Shown here piece by piece: positions 1-5,950 of a DNA stretch of 8,423 bases. Under the pieces are notes generated by a model. It worked only from the letters and a program-made list of their open reading frames with translations, ran no database searches and was not told the DNA's origin. The translations under genes were made by a program, and so were the position numbers. How positions within the stretch are numbered: the stretch's first letter is position 1; the number at the start of each line of letters is the position of its first letter. Origin of the DNA: Bacillota bacterium (GTDB lineage: Bacteria > Bacillota > Clostridia > Acetivibrionales > DSM-1351); contig JAEYNI010000359.1 in assembly GCA_023412635.1 (NCBI GenBank), positions 1-8,423 on the forward strand, given 5' to 3'.

Positions 1-1311
1 CGGGACTTTGTTGCAATAAAAAATGGTGTGGTAAATATCAATTCTCAGGAAGATGGAATCAAATCAAACAATGACGAAGATGCAGAAAAAGGCTTTGTCT
101 TGATTGAAGGCGGCACAGTTAATATTATAGCACAAGAGGATGGAATACAGGCAGAAACAAATATAATTATCAAAGCCGGCGACATTGATATTACTTCAGG
201 AGGAGGCAGCGCCAACGGTGAGGTAAAGGTAGACGAGCAACCGGGAGGTATGAGAGGTTTTGGCAAGGGCTTTGATAGAACAGCTGACAGTATACAGAGT
301 AACAGTTCCTCAAGTGCACAAAACAATGCAGATGAATATTCAGAAGAAAATGCAGAAGAAAGTTCTGCCAGCACGGGTGCATCGGATAGTAAAAAAGGTA
401 TAAAAGCATCAGTGGGTATTGCTGTCAATGGAGGTACTATATCAATCGATTCTGCAGATGATTCAATTCATTCCAACGCTGCCATATTTATAAACGGAGG
501 AACCATAACGGCTCTTTCGGGAGATGACGGAATACACGCAGACACAAGTATTGAGATTAACGACGGAAACATAAATATTATGAAAGCTTATGAGGGCATA
601 GAGAGTGCAGAAATAACAATTAATAAAGGTAATATATATATTCTTGCAAATGATGACGGAATAAACATTTCAGGCGGAAATGATAATTCCTCAATGGGAG
701 GACGTCCGGGGCAAAATAATATAAATTCTACAAGTAATGATTCTCTTAATATTATTGGTGGATATATTTACATCGAGGCTGGTGGAGATGGTCTTGATGC
801 TAACGGATCTATCTATATGTCAAATGGTACGGTGGTAGTAAACGGTCCAACTTCTAATTCTGACGCCTCTATCGATTATGACGGAGCCTTTAAAATGACA
901 GGAGGCTTCCTTGTAGCCGCAGGAAGCGCAGGAATGGCACAGTCTCCCGACACCTCCTCCACTCAAAATTCTGCAGTCATATCCTTTACGGAGACAATGT
1001 CCGCAGGCACACTCTTTAATATTCAAACCGCAGAAGGCAAGCAATTGCTAACCTTTAAGCCATCCAAAGCTTATCAGACAATTGTTTTCAGTTCACCGGA
1101 GTTAACTAAAGGTGCAAACTATGATATCTATTACGGCGGAAGCTCAACAGGTACTGAAAAACATGGTCTATTCACAGGCGGAACCTATACGGGAGGCACA
1201 AAATATCAGAGCTTTTCGGTATCAGATACAATAACAACCATCGGGACTGCCGGACGAGGTGGCCCGGGGGGACAGGGCTTCATGGACAGCGGAAAGCGTA
1301 GAGCCCCATAG
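1..1311 (+). CDS. Cthe_2159-like secreted beta-helix carbohydrate-binding protein, 3' part (5' end outside window)
   Basis: The frame is open from the first base to a TAG stop, giving 436 codons; the true start lies upstream, so the GTG at 28 is not taken as the start. The protein is built of short repeated rungs that alternate an acidic turn (QEDGIKS, QEDGIQAE, DDSIHSN, DDGIHAD, DDGINIS, GDGLDAN) with a Gly-Gly-Thr-Ile-like strand (GGTVNI, GGTISI, GGTITA). This is the pattern of the Cthe_2159/DUF4353 family, whose founding member from Clostridium thermocellum is a right-handed beta-helix reported to bind acidic plant polysaccharide. A Ser/Glu/Asn-rich low-complexity linker interrupts the rungs at about residues 96-130. 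After the helix comes a C-terminal domain (about 325-420) and a Gly-rich tail. The asp-rich turns suggest Ca2+ binding (inference). The signal peptide would be upstream and is not visible. It precedes the VTC gene by 94 bases on the same strand. Confidence 0.85.
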   Translation, partial: RDFVAIKNGVVNINSQEDGIKSNNDEDAEKGFVLIEGGTVNIIAQEDGIQAETNIIIKAGDIDITSGGGSANGEVKVDEQPGGMRGFGKGFDRTADSIQSNSSSSAQNNADEYSEENAEESSASTGASDSKKGIKASVGIAVNGGTISIDSADDSIHSNAAIFINGGTITALSGDDGIHADTSIEINDGNINIMKAYEGIESAEITINKGNIYILANDDGINISGGNDNSSMGGRPGQNNINSTSNDSLNIIGGYIYIEAGGDGLDANGSIYMSNGTVVVNGPTSNSDASIDYDGAFKMTGGFLVAAGSAGMAQSPDTSSTQNSAVISFTETMSAGTLFNIQTAEGKQLLTFKPSKAYQTIVFSSPELTKGANYDIYYGGSSTGTEKHGLFTGGTYTGGTKYQSFSVSDTITTIGTAGRGGPGGQGFMDSGKRRAP

Positions 1312-1347
1312 CAACAATCAGTTAATAAATTCAACGAATAGATATGT

Positions 1348-1391
1348 CATAAAATTTAGTGGATTAGCTTACATCAAACACTGATTTTATG
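1348..1391 (+). promoter_or_regulatory. Leader stem-loop just before the ribosome binding site of the VTC gene
   Basis: CATAAAAT (1348-1355) pairs with ATTTTATG (1384-1391), and AGTG (1358-1361) pairs with CACT (1379-1382) inside it, with a small asymmetric bulge and a 17-base loop. It ends two bases before the CGGGAGG ribosome binding site at 1394-1400 and has no U-run after it, so it is not a normal terminator. It could protect an mRNA end or tune translation of the downstream gene. Role unproven. Confidence 0.4.
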
Positions 1392-1405
1392 GACGGGAGG
1401 TCACT

Positions 1406-2191
1406 ATGTCAATTAATGCATTTAAACGTTATGAAATGAAATTTCTTTTGTCGAGGGAGCAATTTAATGCCCTTCTTCCTAAATTGATACAACACATGAA
1501 TCCAGATCAAAACTGCAAAAACGGGGGCAGCTACAATATATACAATATATATTATGATACCTTCGACAGCAGCTTGATCAGGACATCGCTTTCAAAGCCC
1601 CTTTATAAGGAGAAATTACGTTTGAGGAGCTATACAACACCGAACTCTCCCAATTCAAAAGTATATCTGGAACTAAAAAAGAAAACCGCAGGTATTGTTC
1701 ATAAAAGAAGGGCGGCTATGAGCTTGAAGGAAGCCTATGAGTTTATTGAGAGTGGCAAGAAACCCATTGCTAAAAACTATATAGGACAGCAGGTAATAAA
1801 TGAACTTGAGTATTTTCTCAGTAGGTATGAGGTATTTCCAGCGGCCTATATCAGTTATACAAGGATGGCCTTTTTTGGTAAAAATGATAAGGACTTCAGA
1901 GTAACCTTCGACAGTAAAATTACAACAAGAAGAAGTGAGCTTTATCTGGAAAGGGGCTCCTTCGGAGAGCAATTACTTGAAAACGGTCAATACCTTATGG
2001 AAGTTAAAATATCCCGGGCAGTCCCTATCTGGCTGGCAGAAATTTTATCAGATCTTAAAATATATAAAAGAAACTTTTCAAAATATGGAAAAGAATATAA
2101 TTACTACTGTCAAAATACTCTTGTCAACAATTTGAATACAGGTTTTAGCTCCCAAAGTGTGCAGGACTCAAGGCTTTGTACAAATTATTGA
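1406..2191 (+). CDS. VTC-domain protein, predicted polyphosphate polymerase
   Basis: This 261-residue cytosolic protein belongs to the bacterial VTC-domain family (PF09359), related to the catalytic Vtc4 tunnel domain that makes inorganic polyphosphate from ATP in yeast. Visible family motifs in order: an N-terminal RYEMKFLLS (8-16), YYDT (49-52), the basic KEKLRLRSY (68-76), the acidic/basic strand ELKKK (89-93), VHKRR (98-102), YTRMAF (151-156), RVTFDSK (165-171), MEVKI (198-202) with a Glu and Lys, and FSKYGK (224-229). These alternating Arg/Lys strands and the late Glu line the substrate tunnel in the family. Thus the key residues look intact. The last 25 residues are polar and probably disordered. 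Start ATG at 1406 has CGGGAGG 5 bases upstream. The gene sits between a surface beta-helix gene and a DUF4956 gene, a pairing seen in many Firmicutes. The exact polymer made has not been shown for such bacterial proteins in general; polyphosphate is inferred from the fold. Confidence 0.88.
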   Translation: MSINAFKRYEMKFLLSREQFNALLPKLIQHMNPDQNCKNGGSYNIYNIYYDTFDSSLIRTSLSKPLYKEKLRLRSYTTPNSPNSKVYLELKKKTAGIVHKRRAAMSLKEAYEFIESGKKPIAKNYIGQQVINELEYFLSRYEVFPAAYISYTRMAFFGKNDKDFRVTFDSKITTRRSELYLERGSFGEQLLENGQYLMEVKISRAVPIWLAEILSDLKIYKRNFSKYGKEYNYYCQNTLVNNLNTGFSSQSVQDSRLCTNY

Positions 2192-2204
2192 GGGATCGAA
2201 GACA

Positions 2205-2320
2205 ATAAAAGGACAAAGAAAACAATAAGTGTATGAAAAAAGAGAACAATAGAAGGAGAAAGAAAATAAGTGTATGAAAAGAGAACAATAACAGGAAATA
2301 AAAGGACTATAAAAGGAGAG
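2205..2320 (+). repeat. Purine-rich imperfect tandem repeat in the VTC-DUF4956 intergenic region
   Basis: The 135-base gap between the two genes is almost entirely A and G on the plus strand. AATAAGTGTATGAAAA...GAGAACAATA occurs at 2224-2251 and again at 2265-2290 (period about 41), the first copy having two extra A. AATAAAAGGAC occurs at about 2204-2214 and again near 2296-2306. The gap therefore looks like two to three diverged copies of a unit that contains a ribosome-binding-site-like AAGGAGA or AAAGGAC. Two tiny frames arise inside it (ATG 2233 to TGA 2277, 14 residues, and ATG 2274 to TAA 2291, 5 residues), overlapping by ATGA. They are more likely by-products of the repeat than genes. 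Confidence 0.7.
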
Positions 2321-2326
2321 ATATAA

Positions 2327-3019
2327 ATGTTGGAATCTATTTTCGCAGCTTCAACCTCAGGTGATACTCTCACCCTTGTACACCTGCTACGAGCTCTGGG
2401 TACAGCGCTGATACTGGGATTGGTTATCAGTCTTGTGTATATCAGGACTCATAAAGAGGAAGGCTACTCAGCGGGCTTTACTGTTACGTTAATTATGCTT
2501 CCTGCCATAATAGCTATAATTATAATGCTTATCGGAAATAATATTGCCAGAGCCTTCAGTCTTGCAGGGGCTTTCAGTCTGATCAGATTTAGAAGCGCTC
2601 CTGGGGATCCCAAGGATATCGCGTACGTCTTCTTCACGCTGGCCGTAGGTCTGGCGTGCGGAATGGGGTATCTCGGCTATGGAGCAATATTTGTTGTTGT
2701 GTTGTGTCTTGTGATGATACTGCTTCAAAGTTTTAACTTTGGTAAACCGAGAAGCTCCTGCATGCAGCTCAAAATCACAATACCTGAAGATCTTAATTTC
2801 CAGGGACTTTTTGATGACATTCTTGAACGATATACAAATTCCTGGAGCTTAAAACGTATCAAGACCGCCGATTTCGGAACCATATTTGAGGTCGTTTATA
2901 TAATTAATCTAAAATCCGCTGATGAGCAGAAGCAATTTATAGATGAACTCAGATGCAGAAATGGAAACCTGAATATATCACTTACCATGAAGGAATATGA
3001 AGACAGGGTATCAATATAA
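2327..3019 (+). CDS. DUF4956 integral membrane protein
   Basis: This 230-residue protein has four predicted membrane segments (about 17-39, 51-70, 98-115 and 116-134), then a soluble C-terminal domain (about 140-230) with an alternating alpha/beta look. Between segments 2 and 3 lies the family hallmark, starting with GNNIARAFSLAGAFSLIRFR at 70-89 and continuing through DPKD (94-97); this amphipathic, Arg-containing loop is the most conserved part of DUF4956 (PF16316). The function of the family is not known to me. Its recurrent pairing with VTC-domain proteins suggests that it partners the polymerase at the membrane, for example in polymer export or sensing (inference). The ATG at 2327 has AAAAGGAGAG with ideal spacing. 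It follows the VTC gene by 135 bases of tandem repeat and is probably cotranscribed. Its stop lies two bases from that of the convergent LuxR-type gene. Confidence 0.88.
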   Translation: MLESIFAASTSGDTLTLVHLLRALGTALILGLVISLVYIRTHKEEGYSAGFTVTLIMLPAIIAIIIMLIGNNIARAFSLAGAFSLIRFRSAPGDPKDIAYVFFTLAVGLACGMGYLGYGAIFVVVLCLVMILLQSFNFGKPRSSCMQLKITIPEDLNFQGLFDDILERYTNSWSLKRIKTADFGTIFEVVYIINLKSADEQKQFIDELRCRNGNLNISLTMKEYEDRVSI

Positions 3020-3021
3020 TC

Positions 3022-3927
3022 TCATTTTTGTTTTGAACGGATAAGATTTGAAAGCTGGATTTTACTTGTAACTTCCAGCTTTTTATATATGTTTTGTATA
3101 TGATTATCTACCGTTTTGTTAGCAATAAAGAGCTTGTCTGCAATCTGTTTGTACGTTAGTCCTTCAACAAGCAACTCAATAACCTCACTTTCCTTCTCGG
3201 TTATATTAAATTTTTTCTTAAAATAGTCAGTAAGTTTATTATTCTCGATGAAAGCGGGAGAGTTAAAATATGTAACTGCGAAAATAATAGAAAAAATATT
3301 GATTGCAAGAAAAAACGAAGGTAGCGCAAGTAATTTAAGAACTTCTAAATCTGACAGCCAGTTTACATCTTTTCTAATAGCCTCTATAAAGATAAAGGGA
3401 AGGAATGCTAATGTAATAGTTGAATATATACCAATAGCTCGCCTCAACTCTTTACTTGCAATATACTTGTAATTGAGTAATACAGATGAAATCAAATATA
3501 CTATTGTAGCAATCATTAAGCACTTTACAAAATAGCTAAACGCTGGGCTGCCATCACTAAAATAATTTTGGAAACTGCTAGCAAATTGTAATATTGACAG
3601 GGACACAAAGATGTTTCTTTTTATTGGCACTACTGTCTTACCCAGCAAATGGTTGACCAGAAACACCCCAAATAATCCGCTTAAGCAAGTCCCTAAAATG
3701 TCCATATAAGCAGATGCTATTAACAAAAATCGATGATCTCCAGATAACTGCCCAACATAGTAATTGATTAAAATGGCATTCTGAATTAAGAAAAGCGAAA
3801 TATTTAAACCTATGAAGTGTACAAGAGCTTTTTTCCTATAGGAGAAATTAATAAACAAGGATATGGAAATAGCCGCAACTCCTACAAATTGTGAAATCAT
3901 GCTAAAAAGAATCTGAAAATCCTTCAT
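3022..3927 (-). CDS. Membrane-anchored LuxR-type transcriptional regulator
   Basis: The 301-residue product has about seven hydrophobic segments in its first 220 residues and a LuxR/GerE-type helix-turn-helix at the C-terminus (about 235-297). The DNA-binding motif is clear: ITEKESEVIELL, then LTYKQIADKLFIANKTVDNH, then IQNIYKKLEV, matching the family pattern of S-x-K-T-V-x-x-H-x-x-x-I-Y-x-K-L. No receiver domain is present, so it is not a two-component response regulator; the membrane part probably senses the signal directly (inference). An upstream in-frame ATG at 3939 exists, but it has no ribosome binding site, while the ATG at 3927 is preceded by GGAGAG with good spacing, so the shorter form is chosen. 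The gene converges with the DUF4956 gene and its own upstream region carries a good promoter with phased direct repeats. Its targets are unknown; autoregulation is plausible. Confidence 0.87.
   Translation of the reverse strand: MKDFQILFSMISQFVGVAAISISLFINFSYRKKALVHFIGLNISLFLIQNAILINYYVGQLSGDHRFLLIASAYMDILGTCLSGLFGVFLVNHLLGKTVVPIKRNIFVSLSILQFASSFQNYFSDGSPAFSYFVKCLMIATIVYLISSVLLNYKYIASKELRRAIGIYSTITLAFLPFIFIEAIRKDVNWLSDLEVLKLLALPSFFLAINIFSIIFAVTYFNSPAFIENNKLTDYFKKKFNITEKESEVIELLVEGLTYKQIADKLFIANKTVDNHIQNIYKKLEVTSKIQLSNLIRSKQK
3051..3084 (+). terminator. Candidate plus-strand terminator embedded in the 3' end of the convergent LuxR-type gene
   Basis: AAAGCTGGA (3051-3059) is complementary to TCCAGCTTT (3074-3082), a 9-bp perfect stem with a 14-base loop, followed by TTATATAT. 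It begins 32 bases after the DUF4956 stop and could end the VTC/DUF4956 transcript. On the other strand the same bases encode the KLEV...IQLS part of the LuxR-type DNA-binding domain, so the hairpin must coexist with conserved coding sequence. The large loop and modest U-run keep confidence moderate. Confidence 0.45.
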
Positions 3928-4065
3928 TGTTCTCTCCATTACGAAATTTATTCAATTATCTAATCCATATACTTATTGCACTGCTAAAACACCAAATATT
4001 CATATAATACGCCAGTTATTATTGAAAGCATTGCTACACACGTTAATATTTACAAATACTAACTA

Positions 4066-4094
4066 ATTATAATAAACCTCAACTATATTATCAA
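4066..4094 (-). promoter_or_regulatory. Sigma-A-type promoter of the LuxR-type gene
   Basis: Read on the minus strand there is TTGATA (4094-4089), a 17-base spacer, and a perfect TATAAT (4071-4066). It is the best match to the vegetative consensus in this gap. Transcription would start near 4059 and leave a leader of about 130 bases before the ATG at 3927. Confidence 0.65.
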
Positions 4095-4097
4095 GCT

Positions 4098-4135
4098 AAT
4101 ACTTATATAGAACCTACAATACTGTATATAGAACC
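4098..4135. repeat. Two phased direct repeats upstream of the LuxR-type promoter
   Basis: AATACT-TATATAGAACC (4098-4114) recurs as AATACT-G-TATATAGAACC (4118-4135). The shared TATATAGAACC blocks are 21 bp apart, two helical turns. They lie directly upstream of the -35 box at 4089-4094, at about -40 to -76 of the minus-strand transcript, where activators commonly bind. Confidence 0.6.
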
Positions 4136-4147
4136 CGGCACCCCGGC

Positions 4148-4187
4148 AAAAACCTGATAGGGAATTGTCCCTATCAGGTTTTTTAGG
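4148..4187. terminator. Perfect 16-bp terminator-like hairpin, likely bidirectional
   Basis: AAAAACCTGATAGGGA (4148-4163) pairs without mismatch with 4168-4183, closed by an ATTG tetraloop. On the plus strand the stem ends in a run of six T (4179-4184); on the minus strand it ends in five T. This is an intrinsic terminator by shape. No plus-strand gene lies directly upstream (the neighbour is divergent) and the next gene starts 127 bases downstream, so what it terminates is unclear: an unannotated short RNA, a lost gene, or read-through from either side. Confidence 0.8.
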
Positions 4188-4200
4188 ATAAAATAGGGTG

Positions 4201-4248
4201 TTTCACTTATTGCCTTTACTCTTATTCGGCTTTAAAGTTTAAGTGAAA
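4201..4248 (+). promoter_or_regulatory. Candidate promoter flanked by a 9-bp inverted repeat, before the NapH-like gene
   Basis: TTTCACTTA (4201-4209) is the exact reverse complement of TAAGTGAAA (4240-4248), 30 bases apart. Between the arms lie TTGCCT (4210-4215), a 17-base spacer and TAAAGT (4233-4238), a weak sigma-A-like promoter with four of six matches in each box. The arms could be operator halves of a repressor that brackets the promoter, or a weak RNA stem. Confidence 0.4.
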
Positions 4249-4274
4249 TTCAATAACAATTGAGGGGCGCTCAT

Positions 4275-4998
4275 ATGAACACACGAAAAATACTCATGTT
4301 TTTATCCTTTTTCCTTTTACCGGTTACTTTAAATTATTTTTCACCTGTCTTAATTGTCCAGGCAGGTTTTGAGAATGTTTTTTCGGTAATGCATATTGTT
4401 TATATTTTAATGCTAATAGTTGCAATGATTTTTAGCTCAGCCCTGGTGCAGCCACATATGCCCCTTTGGAGCATTGCAGGATGTATTACCAGGGAAAAAT
4501 ATTAGACCCAGGTTAATGAACTCCAGGTTTCCTAATCTAAAAATCGTCACAGGAACCATTTTTCTTGCACTGATCCTATGGCCCTTGTTATTTTATGGAT
4601 TTAAGGAGGTAAACATTTTCTATCATATGGAAGATACTAAAGTTACAATGGACAGTTTCCATGGTCTAATACTGTATTACATCATTACCGGAAGCATAGT
4701 CCTGATATCAGCAAGCCGTGGAAAAAGGGTTTGGTGCAGATACTTTTGCCCAATGTACATATTTAACTACATTGGGATAAAAGTCTCAAAGCTTTTAAAA
4801 CTACCAAGTTTTAAGATCTTCTCCGATACTAGTAAATGTTCCAGCTGCATGAAATGCAACGATTCATGTTTGATGGGGCTTAAAGTTTCAGATATGGTAA
4901 AAGCGAACACCTGGAATGATACAGAATGCATTCAGTGCGGCAACTGCTTCACTACCTGTAAGCAAGGTGCTATAAAAAGAAGCTGGAGATGCAAATGA
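4275..4998 (+). pseudogene. NapH/YccM-like membrane 4Fe-4S protein gene, split by a one-base frameshift
   Basis: The ATG at 4275 has GAGGGG 7 bases upstream and is preferred over the in-frame TTG at 4260. The first frame encodes two membrane segments (about 6-31 and 38-52), then goes out of frame and stops at 4505. The rest continues in the +1 frame, open from 4429: WCSHICPFGALQDVL, two more membrane segments, WCRYFCPM, then two ferredoxin clusters, CSSCMKCNDSC and CIQCGNCFTTC. Two C-x-x-x-C-P motifs plus two 4Fe-4S ferredoxin motifs are the signature of the NapH/NosR/YccM-type electron-transfer family. Removing one T from the T5 run at 4429-4433 gives one 240-residue protein with all cysteines in order. 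So the reading is a recent frameshift, a sequence error, or (less likely) programmed +1 shifting. No partner oxidoreductase gene is nearby, so the electron acceptor is unknown. Confidence 0.85.
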
Positions 4999-5019
4999 TT
5001 TTCAACGCTCACAAGCATA

Positions 5020-5052
5020 AAGTGCTCAGGCAACATTTTTGCCGGAGCACTT
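5020..5052. terminator. Convergent-gene hairpin between the NapH-like gene and the MerR gene
   Basis: AAGTGCTC (5020-5027) pairs with GAGCACTT (5045-5052), and inside it GGCAA (5029-5033) pairs with TTGCC (5039-5043), separated by one A-G mismatch, with a 5-base loop. It lies 21 bases after the NapH-like stop and 57 bases after the MerR stop on the other strand. Neither side has a good U-run, so it may be a weak bidirectional terminator or a stable 3' end. Confidence 0.5.
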
Positions 5053-5109
5053 CTCAATTTAGTCTTATATCTACTTCCCAACAATGGATTCTCTTTCTCT
5101 ATTATCAGA

Positions 5110-5907
5110 CTACTCTGTCCTGGTTACCGGAAATAATATGCCTGTTTCAAGTTCCTCAGGATCAGCTACACTGTTTTCATCCTTGATGTATCTTTCAATT
5201 CCGGGGCCGCAGACCTTGTATTCCGGATGCTCTGAGATCCAAATACAGATAGCATCATAGGCATCCTTAAGCCTTTCATAAGGGCCAATATGAGTTGCTG
5301 CTATACAAAGCTGTGAAGGAATGTTCTTTACATCGGGGTGATCACCTGAAACCTGAACTTGCGCTTCTATATCCATATTTTCATAGGAAAATTCCTCCCC
5401 CAAATATATCATTTGTGTTGTCCCAGCTCTTACAAGTCCCCTTTTCTTAATCTCTTCATGAAGTTCCTGAAATAAATCATGAACCTGTGCTATACTTATT
5501 TTTTTACGAATTCCAAACACCTTTTGCGGTGGTGTTTCCATTACTATGACGTGATACTTATCCTGAGCCATGCTCTTACCCTCCATTTTAAAAATCTCAT
5601 CCTCCATCTTGCGCAAAGTTTTCCGAAGAGCATGCAGCTCCGCATATGCTTTTAGCCTTCTACTGTGTATACGCTGCACAAATTCCTCCTGCGGCAGTGT
5701 CAGCAGTTCTGCAATCTGCGCCAGAGTAAAACCGTAGCTCTTTAAGTGTTCAATTTGCAAAAGTATGGGGAGCTGTGTAGTGTCATAGTATCTGTACCCG
5801 TTCTCAGCACCTGTGTGTGCGGGGCGCAGAAGTCCTATTGAATCATAATGCCTCAGCATTCGTGAAGATACATGACTCAACCCGGAAAATTCGCCAATGG
5901 TATACAT
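5110..5907 (-). CDS. MerR-family regulator with GyrI-like ligand-binding domain (BmrR-type layout)
   Basis: The 265-residue protein starts with a winged helix DNA-binding domain (about 1-70): YTIGEFSGLS, then RMLRHYDSIGLLRP, then GYRYYD, and LKSYGFTLAQIAELL, all standard MerR landmarks. A coiled-coil dimer helix follows (about 75-110). The remaining part (about 118-265) is a GyrI-like effector domain beginning KYHVIVMETPPQKVFGIR and including IGPYERLKDAYDAI and a C-terminal DPEELETGILFPV strand. Such proteins bind bulky, often cationic or hydrophobic drugs and activate an exporter gene by twisting a long-spacer promoter. The ATG at 5907 has AAGGAG 7 bases upstream. Its own promoter has the MerR-specific 19-bp spacer and dyad, so autoregulation is strongly suggested. 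No transporter lies beside it in the same direction; the nearest exporter genes begin at 7207 under a PadR gene. Confidence 0.92.
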   Translation of the reverse strand: MYTIGEFSGLSHVSSRMLRHYDSIGLLRPAHTGAENGYRYYDTTQLPILLQIEHLKSYGFTLAQIAELLTLPQEEFVQRIHSRRLKAYAELHALRKTLRKMEDEIFKMEGKSMAQDKYHVIVMETPPQKVFGIRKKISIAQVHDLFQELHEEIKKRGLVRAGTTQMIYLGEEFSYENMDIEAQVQVSGDHPDVKNIPSQLCIAATHIGPYERLKDAYDAICIWISEHPEYKVCGPGIERYIKDENSVADPEELETGILFPVTRTE

Positions 5908-5933
5908 TTGATTTCTCCTTACTTAATTTAGTT

Positions 5934-5945
5934 TGAACCGGTTCA
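5934..5945. promoter_or_regulatory. Perfect 12-bp palindrome at the start of the merR transcript
   Basis: TGAACCGGTTCA is its own reverse complement. It lies just downstream of the minus-strand -10 box at 5951-5956, about where transcription should begin, so a protein bound there would block the merR promoter. The AACCGGTT core resembles operators of LacI-family or similar repressors, but the regulator cannot be named. Confidence 0.4.
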
Positions 5946-5950
5946 TTCAT

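Noticed and set aside
45..428. 127-residue minus-strand frame in the beta-helix gene
   Set aside because: It is antisense to a well-supported repeat protein, has no ribosome binding site, and its Ser/Pro/Leu composition is that expected of a reverse frame of Asp/Gly-rich repeats.
820..1044. 74-residue minus-strand Cys-rich frame
   Set aside because: Shadow of the beta-helix C-terminal domain. The Cys residues come from reverse-complemented Ala/Thr codons and are not spaced like a metal site.
1673..1972. 99-residue minus-strand frame inside the VTC gene
   Set aside because: Overlaps conserved VTC motifs on the other strand and has no start signal.
2185..2373. 62-residue hydrophobic minus-strand frame over the purine repeat
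   Set aside because: Its Phe/Leu/Ser/Val-rich sequence is just the complement of a purine-rich repeat, with no ribosome binding site.
3248..3472. 74-residue plus-strand frame in the LuxR-type gene
   Set aside because: Antisense shadow of membrane segments, no start signal.
4098..4135. CRISPR-like or plasmid iteron array
   Set aside because: Only two copies with almost no spacer, and no cas or replication gene; a regulator site fits better.
4428..4440. Programmed frameshift at ATTTTTAGC
   Set aside because: A +1 shift is needed, but there is no stop or rare-codon pause in the usual +1 pattern and T5 is short for slippage. Mutation or sequence error is the simpler explanation, kept as a finding.
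4989..5186. 65-residue plus-strand frame after the NapH-like gene
   Set aside because: Crosses a stem-loop and runs antisense into the MerR gene; no family resemblance and no ribosome binding site.
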